11,709 bases of DNA, taken from the NCBI GenBank assembly GCA_001414345.1, contig LLCB01000707.1:1-11709 (forward strand), written 5' to 3'. The notes beneath the pieces were generated by a model, which was given only the letters and a program-made list of their open reading frames with translations, searched no databases and was not told where the DNA came from. Position 1 is the first letter of the stretch. Each line of letters opens with the position of its first letter. A program made the position numbers and the translations under genes. Below are positions 1 to 8,314 of this stretch, piece by piece. This stretch comes from Hymenoscyphus infarciens. Its lineage: Eukaryota; Ascomycota; Leotiomycetes; Helotiales; Helotiaceae.

Positions 1-330
1 TTAGTCTATTATCTACTAGAAACTATCTAATTTTAGTTTATAAGAGACTAAATATCCTCTTTTATATAACCTTTCTAATTAACTAATTATTTATTTATAT
101 GCTTTTAGTCTATTATAGACTAAAAACCACCTACTTTTAGTCTATAATAGACTAAAAGTCCTCTTTTATATAACCTTTCTAATTAACTAATTATTTATTT
201 ATATACTTTTAGTCTATTATAGACTAAAAACCATCTACTTTTAGTATAGAATAGACTAAAAGTCTTCTTTAAACTAATGTTTTTAAATACTTAATTAATT
301 ACTTATATACTTCTAGTTTATTAATTATTT
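1..330. repeat. Tandem array, 104-bp period, with 23-nt palindromes
   Basis: A 45-base segment at 56-100 recurs without change at 160-204, giving a period of 104. Each full unit carries two palindromes with 11-base arms (TTTTAGTCTAT and its complement) around one central base. They lie at 103-125, 135-157 and 207-229, with a damaged one at 239-261. The central base is T in the first of each pair and A in the second. The unit before 103 and the part after about 260 are degenerate, and the array runs off the left edge. It is non-coding. It could be a satellite or subtelomeric-type repeat, but no telomere motif is present. Confidence 0.85.
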
Positions 331-480
331 AAAATATAAATCTTTTATTCTATTATATATTAAATATCTCTAGAACTTATCTCTTTTAAGCCTTCTACTC
401 TATTATCTACTAAACGTATATATAGAAACATATATTTAATTAAATAATATATAATACTTTTTAGTCCTTTTAGTCACGTT
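331..480. other. AT-rich spacer without a gene
   Basis: This is AT-rich sequence with decayed traces of the preceding array, such as TCTATTAT words near 351 and 403. It ends where normal base composition begins. No reading frame or RNA gene is visible. Confidence 0.6.
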
Positions 481-581
481 TCTTTCAATGCCGTCAAAGG
501 CTGATTTTATACGTGATACCTGCGCGCTGATAAAGCTTAAAAGGCGACGTGGTCATACCGACATTAGACGAGTTATATGGC

Positions 582-626
582 CCTTAGGAGGGCTGGTTAT
601 AACGTTATGACCTGGCCCTCCTAAGG
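582..626. repeat. GC-rich foldback (hairpin) with palindromic loop
   Basis: CCTTAGGAGGGC at 582-593 is exactly complementary to 615-626, a 12-bp stem. The enclosed bases hold a perfect 10-bp palindrome, ATAACGTTAT at 599-608, flanked by GG/CC pairs. The whole 45 bases can therefore fold as one long stem with a small bulge. It might be a MITE remnant or a transcribed hairpin, and the sequence does not say which. Confidence 0.6.
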
Positions 627-1061
627 CTCGGGCTCGCTTCTTTTTGCATGCCTGTGGTGGACGGCCGATTCTCTCAGTTCCCGAGCCGAGCTCACCGCCG
701 TCCAGTCCAGCATGATGGATTATTTTCCCAAGCTGCCGGGCCTGATGGATCTTCTTGTGATTTACTTCAACACCACTTCATCATCAATCCGACACACCAC
801 CATCAGGATTCTCTTCCTCCACTTTTACGTCCAACTCAACCACCATTGGCCATCGTGGATTGAAATTCCAATCCTTCCTCACTCCGAAGGGCCGGTCCCT
901 ATCACAACCTCTCCCTCTCAAAGGAGTATGGTATAGTTACCACCCACCGGACCTGCCTACAGAAAACTTAAATTGATTATCTGACACGGACTCTGACGAC
1001 CAAATTCTTCATTTCATCCCACCATCAATTCCAAGCCAATCAGCAATAGCCGGAACGGCGG

Positions 1062-1276
1062 ATGGAAAACAACAGGTAAGTAATGTTAGTCATCTAATTC
1101 TGCCTTGCGTGTAAGCGCAGGGGTTTGGAACTATGGTATCGGGGACGGGTTGCTAACCATACTTTCTACCCTCTGATAGGGGGGGTGAGAAACTTAGGAA
1201 GAATCAGCATAGCATAGCATGGCCTACCTACCTAATAGAACAATCAGACAACCACTCCCTTTCCCCTCCAACATGA
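1062..1276 (+). pseudogene. Possible spliced first-exon fragment of an unidentified gene
   Basis: I do not recognise this gene. An ATG at 1062, preceded by GGCGG, opens a short exon (MENN and the first two bases of an Arg codon) that runs straight into GTAAGT at 1076. A full fungal intron is readable as 1076-1179, with donor GTAAGT, branch site TGCTAAC at 1151-1157 and acceptor ATAG ending at 1179. Splicing gives 36 residues in all, ending at TGA 1274-1276. A shorter intron, 1076-1120 with acceptor CGCAG, would also keep an open frame. The good splice signals and the C/T-rich leader suggest the copied 5' end of a gene whose body is missing. A chance match remains quite possible. Confidence 0.22.
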
Positions 1277-1728
1277 GAGCCGGGCCCGAGAGTTTACGCG
1301 ATGCGGTAGCTTACTTTGTTATCAGCGCTAACATTTCTTTAAGCGCGCTTGCATCGTTGATTCCTCTTTCTTAGGAAGTAAGATTACGTACTCGCCGTTT
1401 TTTACCATCTGCTCGCGATCACCGCACCGAATTTCCAGACCCGGGCAGTTTGTTCTTGCCCTTGCTTGGCGTGGCAAAATCACGTATATAGGTACTTAAG
1501 ATGCTGAAGCCTAATAATTAATTCATCGTCTCTCTATTAATATTAATTCTGACACCTTGTCTCTCTTTTGTGATGTATACATAGGTCCTAGGTCGCTATA
1601 TTAACTATTTAAATTATCGATTCTAACTATTCCCAGATGGCGTGAGGCTTACTACTTATATTAGGAATTTCAAATCCACGTATCCAAGTTCGTTCTCTAA
1701 TAGGGTTACCTACTCGAAGTTTTATAAG

Positions 1729-1824
1729 TACTTCGTCTCAGGCGTAATAGTCCATAACGGGGCCTCCTAAATAAACCCTGCTTTGCTGGGCCCCGCTATA
1801 GACTGTTACGCCTGAGACGAAGTA
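1729..1824. repeat. 96-base near-perfect foldback (36-bp stem)
   Basis: Bases 1729-1764 pair with 1789-1824 over 36 positions with only three non-Watson-Crick pairs: T1748/G1805, C1753/A1800 and A1757/C1796. The loop is 1765-1788. Two of the three changes are the C-to-T or G-to-A type that RIP or deamination would make in an originally perfect hairpin. CGAAGT at 1715-1720 can also pair with ACTTCG at 1730-1735, so a small alternative hairpin competes with the long one. Possible identities are a miRNA-like (milRNA) precursor, a foldback MITE or a recombination relic. No flanking target duplication was found. Confidence 0.75.
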
Positions 1825-1903
1825 TCACCAGGAATTCCAAGCTTCTACTTCATTAGTTAGGAAGATTGTTCCTAAAACCTATAACACGGGATTTATACAT
1901 ATT

Positions 1904-1932
1904 GATACTACGACGAAAGTAAATTATTATTA
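1904..1932. repeat. 29-bp direct repeat, left copy
   Basis: This copy matches 3126-3154 at 27 of 29 positions. It contains the core TACGACGAAAG followed by AAATTATTATTA, and one of the two differences is C/T. The two copies lie 1222 bases apart and bound the AT-rich block between them. Confidence 0.75.
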
Positions 1933-3125
1933 GCCTTTTTTTTATTTTATATATATTCAAATAGTCTTTTTAGCTGCCTAAAGCTAGCGCTATATAGACG
2001 TACTTATTTATAGGGTTTTATCTAAAAGTAGCTTATATACTTCTTAGAGTACCTAATACTAGGCCTACTCTATATATATACCTCTATACTCTTAGCTTTA
2101 TATTCTAGTAATAGCTTAGTATCTCCTTCTATTCTCTCTATTCTAATTCGAATTTAATATTTTTAGTTATTCTTATAGATAACTAATTAAGTTCTTTATA
2201 ATAGCTTTTATAAGAGCTTAGTTAGCTCTCCTCTATATAGAACTAATAATAAGCGTCTTTTAGTATACTATCTTATATAAAACTATTCTCTAATATATCT
2301 CTAACCTAAGTTTCCTAGTTCTATCTTCTATTCCCTCTACTCTATAGTCCTATATCTTCTAAGAGATATTTCGCTACTTTATCTAAGAGCTATTAAATAT
2401 ACTTCGAATATCTACTAATATAAATAGTAGAGAATCAGTTCTCTATAACTACTAGAGAATTAGTTCTCTACTCTATAGTTCTATATCTTTTAAGAGGTAT
2501 CTTATTACTTTATTAAAGTATTATTAAATATACTTTAAATATCTACTAATATAAATAATAGAGAATCTATTATCTAGTTATAAAAACCTTACTACGTCTA
2601 TACTCCTGTTTATACTATCTAAGCCTCTTCTAGATACTCTATTACTATTACTAGAGGTTCTTTACCTCGTCTAGTAATTCTCTTAACTTAAATATAGTTT
2701 ATACTAACTATATAGAATAACTATTATAGATATTATCTCTAATCTTAGGTTAGTATATAGCTTTTATCTTCTTAGAGTTATATATAATTCTCTAGAGTAG
2801 AAGTTCTCTAGTATTAGTAGATATATAAAATCGACTTTAAGAGCTTTCTTAATTAGTTCGTTTTAGTAGTCTATAGATACTACTATCGAGTAAATAAGCT
2901 ATATAAGTCTTTTTCGCTAATATCTAGTATATTACTATATATAACGTAGCTTCTTTATAGAAGGTTAAGAGGCTTAAAACTCTAACGGTTATAAAAAGAG
3001 GTATTGCTATATCGCCTTTTAACTTAAACTTAGCTCTATAGATAGTTCTAGAGACAAGATAGAACTACTAGAGGTTCGTAGAATACACCGCGTATAGGTG
3101 TTAAGTCTTCGTATCTCTATATATC
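1933..3125. mobile_element. RIP-mutated block between 29-bp direct repeats, probable transposon relic
   Basis: Base composition changes sharply at about 1933 and recovers near 3080-3130, and a 29-bp direct repeat flanks the block. CpA and TpG are almost absent. On the minus strand, about 2390 down to 1980 can be read in one frame broken only by TAG and TAA, as expected when RIP destroys Gln, Trp or Arg codons. The result is rich in Arg and Lys and matches no family I can name. The repeats are too long for a normal target duplication, so they may be element ends or the product of recombination. The class is unassigned. Confidence 0.45.
2335..2580. repeat. 131-bp tandem duplication
   Basis: CTCTACTCTATAG at 2335 recurs at 2466, and the following ~115 bases stay similar, including the shared AATATCTACTAATATAAATA segment. 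Most of the differences are C/T or G/A. It lies inside the mutated block. Confidence 0.7.
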
Positions 3126-3154
3126 GATCCTACGACGAAAGCAAATTATTATTA
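3126..3154. repeat. 29-bp direct repeat, right copy
   Basis: This is the partner of 1904-1932. It keeps C at the position where the left copy has T in the GAAAG(C/T)AAATT segment, so the right copy is the less decayed one there. Confidence 0.75.
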
Positions 3155-3217
3155 AAGTGTTATAGATGGATTTTACTTCTGACATTGTTTATTCGTCGGG
3201 GCTAAGTAGTATATATA

Positions 3218-3218
<1 letters not shown>

Positions 3219-3252
<34 letters not shown>
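3219..3252. repeat. (TA)17 microsatellite
   Basis: An uninterrupted run of 17 TA units. It sits in a moderately mutated spacer (3155-3421) in which I see no gene. Confidence 0.95.
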
Positions 3253-3253
<1 letters not shown>

Positions 3254-3421
3254 TAATAAACAGGAAATCATTATCGAGCTATAGTACCTCGCCTCGCTAC
3301 TACTAGTCGTAAACCGATTGCTTTCTCGTTCTATAATTCTAAACATTTACACGCGTTTGTTCGTTCGTTTATTCGACTATTCTTAACGCCTCTAATAATC
3401 TTTATATCTAGTTATTATAAA

Positions 3422-3448
3422 TCTCTACTCTCTACTCTCTACTCTCTA
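3422..3448. repeat. TCTACTC heptamer repeat
   Basis: About four head-to-tail copies of a 7-base pyrimidine-rich unit just upstream of the LINE remnant. Confidence 0.8.
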
Positions 3449-4069
3449 TAATATAAGGTTCTTCTCGCTATCCTATTATATTTAGATCTATATAGAGTAA
3501 GGAGAAAGAACGCCTTATCTCTTTAGCTAGTAGGCTAGAAAGAAATATTTTATTACTATTAACGCGCGAAGAAATCGAGACTAGGTTAGATTAGGTTCTA
3601 AGAGGAAAAAAATAACTCTATATAACTAAATCGACTTTTTAGAAATAACACCTCAACTATACACCGTAGTAATAAGTAGATACGTATAATTATCTTTTAA
3701 GAGCCTATTTCTCTAATAGCGAATTATATAGTATTAGGCTAGCCTTTAGTTAGAAAGAAAGGTACTAATAGACGTATTTATAGCTCTTACCTCCTAGCTA
3801 AAGCTCGATAGCTTAAGATATATAGTAACTATAGTCTCTTAGAGAAGAAGAGAGTATTACTAAATAGTACTACGATCTCTTTCCTTAATTTAATTATTAA
3901 ATACCTCTCTATGCTAGAAGTATAGAGTAATTAAGATTAGCTCTAGTAGGCTATTTAATAACTCTAAATAGACTTTAAAGCCTATAGTACGTACTAAAAC
4001 GCGTTAATCTAGAAGCTTCTAGGTAAAGGTAAAGGAGCTTAAAAGTAGTAGTAGAGCTAGAATATATCT

Positions 4070-5831
4070 ATTAATATACTAACTTATACGTCTATTACTA
4101 GGAGTGCTAGCGATAGTATTAGCTCTACTACCTACGTATTCTCTTCTACTATAAGAGCCTCTACTCTCGATAGTCTGACTATAAAAGAGATATATATACT
4201 TATTAACTATAGTATTACTAAGGAGCGTCTACGAGCTCTCTTAAAGCTATCTAAGAAGCTTCTATAGTAGGTAAATAAAGCTATTATTATAGTACTTAGC
4301 GTATACTCTAGCTATAATTATAATAATAGCGTATATACTACTATAAAGACACTAGCTATACTAAAGTAGATAGAAGCTACTAGGCTAATAAATAGTCTTT
4401 CTCTATACTAGTAACTCTACTATAGTAGAAAAGATAGTATACTATAGAGAAGAATAGATAGGCTTTCTAGAAGAGAAAGCTATAGTCCTAGTACTAATAT
4501 AGAGAGTAGTTGTGTCTTTAATACTAATTAAATTAGTAGATATAGAAGACTAAGAGGCTATAGCTAAAAAGCTATATACCTCTAATCTAACTCTTATCTA
4601 GAGCCTAGAAGAGATCTTAGATATTAGATAGCTTTTTAAATAAAAGCTAGGAAAGAATACTAATACTATTATAGTAGAATTCTATAATATAGAGATCGCT
4701 AATACCTATATTAAGGTATATAAAGTAGTATAGGAAAGAGCTTCTAAATCTATATAATAGTATAGCTAAAAGGCCTAAGTCGTCTAATACTTCTACTACT
4801 ATAGATATAACTACATAGTATATATATATAAAGCTAAGCAAAAGTATAGCTTCTATACTATAGACTATAATACTAAGGACTACGTAGAGGATAAAACCAT
4901 CTATAAGTATACTAACTATAAACTCCTATATATAGTATTCTTAAAGAACTATAAATTCTATAGCTAGGCTATAAAGAGAGTTAAGAATAAGAGACAGCGC
5001 TTATAACTATAACCGCTGTTTCTAGTAAAGCTAGTTCTTATACTATTAGTCTTCTAGTAGAGAAGTAGAGCTACTATACTAGATAAAGAAGCTCTAGAGA
5101 AAGAAAGTAACCTGTTTATAGGACTTTCTACTCTCTCTCTCTAAGCTAAATCTACTATCTAAAACACTTATAAAGATATTTAAATAAAAGAAGAGATAGT
5201 AGAGGTAGATAAGGTACCTCTAGTAGTAGTAGAAGGAATTATAAAGAGATTAAGAAAGAAGAGAGTAGAAGTAAGAGTTACTTTATAAAAGCCTATCTTA
5301 TCTAAACCCTCTATCTTTACTACTCTTACTAATCTACCTACTACTTAATAACTATTTATAATACTAACTAATCTAAGTAATATCTTTAATTAAAATAGCT
5401 AGTCCTTTAAGACTCTAAATATACTAATATAATAGCTTAAGCTCTAATATAGAAAATTTAATAGCTCTTCTATAAAGCCTAGAGAGGACGGAAACGTTAG
5501 TAATAGATATACTATAGTAACGAAAAGTAGTAAGAAGGCTATAAAGAAGATATACTTCGCCTTTATATTTAAAGTTAAATAGGCTAAGCTTATTAGTAAT
5601 AGAAGATATAATAGCCTAGTATAAGAGTATAAAGAGATTACTAAGAGCTATACTATAAAAAGAGCTACTAACTACACTAGTATAAGATTAGCTCTAGAGT
5701 TAGAGAACAACCTTACTAATATCTCCTCTAGTATTCTATTAAGCTTAGAGGTATTATTAAATACTCTATTTATAGACGTCTTAAGTATTAAGGCTATAAA
5801 GTAACAAACCTTCTCTTAAACTAATTAATAA
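4070..5831 (+). pseudogene. LINE ORF1, gag-like nucleic-acid-binding protein, destroyed by RIP
   Basis: Gag-like ORF1 proteins coat element RNA. A Ser/Thr-rich start reads in one frame at about 4085-4390. A shift into the next frame follows, and the rest reads on to about 5831. Three zinc knuckles are visible by spacing: CX2CX4HX4C at 4788-4829, CX2CX3HX4C at 4845-4883 and CX2CX3HX6C at 4908-4952. All twelve ligand codons are now Tyr (TAC or TAT), the product expected when RIP turns TGC/TGT and CAC/CAT into TAC/TAT. In-frame stops are TAG and TAA almost throughout. After the knuckles comes an acidic and basic Glu/Lys/Val-rich tail, with stretches at 5183-5285. The frame ends at TAATAA 5826-5831, three bases before the inferred ORF2 start. 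It cannot be translated as it stands. Confidence 0.72.
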
Positions 5832-5833
5832 GT

Positions 5834-6440
5834 ATACGCTAGTACTTTACTCTCTCTATCTTATAATATAATATTAAAAAATTATATAATATAATAAACC
5901 TATTACTATAAAATAAGATAGTATAGAAGTATAATATTATAGTAATTTAAGAGCTATAGCTAAATAGCTATAATAAAAAACTTACCTATAACCCGTCTTA
6001 AGAGAGATTTAAGGCCTTTATAGGTAGATAAGATAGGCTACTTATATACTTTCTTATAAATAGAAAAATTAATCCTACTTTAGTAAAGGTTACTAGTAGA
6101 GGCGATTATTTATACTCTCTTTATATTACGTTGAAAATAGGTAATAGTAACGAAGTTATTACTATTTATAACATCTATAACCTCTAATAGTAAGGTTAGC
6201 TAAGTAAGATATATATAAAAGGGAAATAAGAAGGTATTCTAACCTAATCTATTCTACTAGAACTCGACGTAGTACTTAAAAAGTATAAAAATAATAAATA
6301 GATAGTAGTAGAGGACTTTAACCTATACTATAAAGAATAGTTCAAAGACTTACTATTACTAGTATATAGCTAAAAGAGGAAAGCTTTAAGCTATAGCTTT
6401 ACTAAGTATAGTAGAAGAAAGATATTTAGAACTAGTACTA
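5834..6440 (+). pseudogene. LINE ORF2 fragment, APE-type endonuclease domain only
   Basis: The intact protein would carry an N-terminal endonuclease that nicks target DNA and a reverse transcriptase behind it. The readable frame probably starts at ATA 5834, a likely mutated ATG. It continues through I-L-stop-Y-N at 5858-5872, the usual ILQYN opening. A hydrophobic strand ending in stop-Glu follows at 5948-5953, corresponding to the QE catalytic motif. Then come NPSxE-type sequence near 5995, the NIYN motif around 6168-6179, and EDFNLYY at 6311-6331, a mutated GDFNLHH with both His codons changed to Tyr. Stops are TAG and TAA only. Similarity fades by about 6420, before any reverse transcriptase motif. 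The family assignment rests on the order and spacing of these motifs. Confidence 0.75.
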
Positions 6441-6448
6441 CTAAAAGG

Positions 6449-6826
6449 TGTAATAGCACGCTATTCTAAATTGTCGGCATTCGTAGAACTGCTAATACCT
6501 TTATAACTACTAATGCTTCTACGACTTATTAGATAGAAAGTATTAAAGAGAGTAAGAATTAAATATTATATGTTTCGTTTTAAGGTCTTATATATTTAGC
6601 TTTAAAGCTCTTATTATTTTAGTAGCTATATTAAGAAAGACTCGGTTATTATTCTTATTAGAACTTAGTAGTCTCTAACCTCTTATATATAGATGTTTAT
6701 ACTTAGTATAAAAGAAGGATAGTTATTATTTTCTTTTATATTAGTACCTAGTATTTATATACGTTATTCTTCTATATATACTCCTATATACCTCTACTAT
6801 AGTTATATATATTTTATATTATTATA
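6449..6826 (+). repeat. LTR-like repeat, copy 1 (probable 5' LTR)
   Basis: It begins TGTAATAGCACGC and ends near ATTATA, consistent with a TG...CA terminus whose CA became TA. It recurs in the same orientation at 10745-11218. Its first ~80 bases are only lightly mutated and keep CpA and TpG, while the rest is heavily mutated. No gene is present. It might instead be a solo LTR. A matching 5-base target duplication was not found, and no tRNA primer site is recognisable after it. Confidence 0.62.
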
Positions 6827-7440
6827 TAAAAATAATAACTCTTTCTCGCTAGTAATAGCCTTAATAATATCTCTTTTAAGCTTATTACTACTCTTTATTT
6901 AGAAGTCGATTTACTCTCGATTTAGAATATTATAATAGTATCTTTATATAGCCGAGTAATTAGAGACTATCTAGATAGCTAGTAATACTAGGGTTTAATA
7001 TCTATATAAATAGCTAGTAAAAATCGTATTTTAGTATATATTAAGGGATTAGAATACGCTAAGTGTTCTTAAGAGTCCTAATAACCTTAGATTTAGTAAA
7101 TAAGTTAACTTATAATAGTTATCTAAAAGGCTTCTAAATCTAATCTTACCCCCCCCTCTCTCTAAATCGACATCTTTGAAATATCGAACCTAGTTCTACT
7201 ATAAGGCGTTAAACGCTCTTCTAGAGCTATCCCTCTTTTTAAAAGCTACTCGAATAGCACTTATATACTAAGATCTAGAAGATCCTAACGAAATAATAGT
7301 TAAAGAGACTAGTAGGACTTCTTAAATATAGACTAGATATAGTTAGTTATATAAGCTTTAGAAGTAGAGAATTAAGAAATAAGGAATCAGCTAGCTAAGC
7401 TAGAAAGACGGATAAGCGAGCTTATAATTTAACGTTAACA
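6827..7440. other. Mutated AT-rich stretch without identifiable gene
   Basis: Mostly TpA-rich RIP-type sequence with a run of eight C at 7149-7156. All frames are full of TAG and TAA. I see no domain, RNA gene or clear repeat. Confidence 0.55.
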
Positions 7441-7576
7441 AACACTCCGCCTCTGAACTCTTACTAATCCGACCCTCTTTTGAACCTTCGTTCGAACCCT
7501 CCTTTGCTTTTTAAAGCCTACGTTTAGACCTCTTTCGCTTACGAGCCCCTGCCTCTAATGCCTTCCTACTACTTCT

Positions 7577-8314
7577 CTTAAATCAGATACGAATCAGTTA
7601 AAATACGCTTTCTATTAGAATAAAACTTAGAAGCGAGCTCTTAGCTAAGTTATCGCTATTAATCCTGACTAAATATTATCCGACTCTACTCTAAACTTTT
7701 CTTTTAAAAAAATACCTCTACTAGTGAACATTTAAAAAGACTACGGTTATGAACCGAGTCTCCGTAGGTATAAAGGTTAAAAGAGATAGAAGTAGAATTA
7801 GGAGAAGAATATACTAAATAAAACTTTTACTAACTTTAAAAGGTTACTTTTCAAGTATAGCTATACTTAGAGAGATACTAGAATTGGAAAGGTTCTTTTA
7901 TATATAGGATAAAACAAGATTATACCTTAGCTCTAAAACGCGTCTACTACTCTTAAGAGACGCTAGAATTATAACTTTGCTAAGATAGTAAACGATCTTT
8001 TAGCTATAGATAAGAAGGGACACCGAAGCACTGAATATTCAGAAACGACCACGCCTGTCGATATCAGTACTTTAGTTTAAAAGAATACTCCTCTATCCTT
8101 GTCTAGTTTAGTTTTGAACTCCCTATAATACGACAGCGAATCGTCCTCTACTTTAGAAGTGGAATCGGAATCAGAAGATAAATAAGTCCTTAAGTACTCT
8201 AAAGGGAATAAGGCGGCCTACGGGCCTGAGCAATACAGTCCTACGACAGTACCGATAAATGTTGTACCTAAAACTGTACCCCTTTTTTGTTATTCTAAAC
8301 TTTGGACAATTCGA
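7577..8314 (+). pseudogene. Broken reading frame of unknown function
   Basis: One frame runs for about 245 codons from 7577 to a TAA at 8315-8317. It is interrupted only by TAG and TAA that could be mutated Gln, Trp or Arg codons. The segment 7979-8314 is barely mutated. It has only three internal stops and reads like real protein: a mixed basic region to about residue 145, then a Ser/Thr-rich region, then an acidic SESSSTLEVESESEDK patch at 8135-8182, then Pro/Val-rich sequence. No family is recognised. Its place between two LTR-like repeats makes a gag-type protein one guess; a captured host gene fragment is another. It runs directly into the tandem repeat at 8289. Confidence 0.35.
7586..7705. 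repeat. Degenerate ~110-bp dispersed repeat, copy 1
   Basis: The unit starts GAT.C.AATCAGT, then has TCTTAGCTAAGTTAT in the middle and ACTCTAAA near the end. The same order is seen at 8701-8815 and 8875-8985. This copy lies at the start of the broken frame, so the repeat may once have been coding. Confidence 0.6.

Larger units (their letters stand above)
481..1900. other. Island of normal base composition, not RIP-mutated
   Basis: CpA and TpG are common here, unlike in almost all the rest of the window. That implies single-copy sequence, or sequence that arrived after RIP. Small open frames at 648-863 and 712-936 overlap in different frames and match nothing I recognise. The stretch 640-1060 is rich in C, T and A and reads more like promoter and 5' leader than coding sequence. 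It has a CCAAT box near 1035, just before a candidate start codon at 1062. The stretch 1277-1728 holds nothing I can identify. Two foldbacks lie at 582-626 and 1729-1824. Confidence 0.65.
3480..6448 (+). mobile_element. Dead LINE (non-LTR) retrotransposon, RIP-mutated, 3' part missing
   Basis: Two successive decayed frames identify it: an ORF1 with three CCHC-type zinc knuckles, then an ORF2 starting with an APE-type endonuclease. That order is typical of fungal Tad1/I-like LINEs, which copy themselves by nicking a target and reverse-transcribing at the nick. The right limit is set by an LTR-like repeat beginning at 6449. The left limit is uncertain: 3480-4070 is mutated sequence that may be the 5' leader or the start of ORF1. 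No reverse transcriptase, 3' UTR or poly-A tail is present. LINEs usually lose their 5' end, so loss of the 3' end points to later disruption. Confidence 0.75.

Noticed and set aside
1..330. Spaced palindromic repeats resembling a CRISPR array
   Set aside because: The intervening sequence is itself repeated rather than unique, and the organism is a fungus. It is an ordinary tandem satellite.
648..936. Two overlapping open frames of 71 and 74 residues in the normal-composition island
   Set aside because: They overlap in different frames, have no domain or recognisable start context, and lie in C/T-rich sequence that looks like a leader. Open frames of this size arise by chance in stop-poor sequence.
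4647..4841. Minus-strand 64-residue open frame
   Set aside because: It is antisense to the LINE ORF1 and very rich in Ile, Tyr and Leu, which is what TpA-rich RIP sequence yields by chance. The + strand reading has the zinc knuckles.
7490..7499. GTTCGAACCC, which resembles a tRNA B box
   Set aside because: No A box at a fitting distance upstream, no cloverleaf arms and no terminator, so there is no support for a tRNA or SINE promoter.
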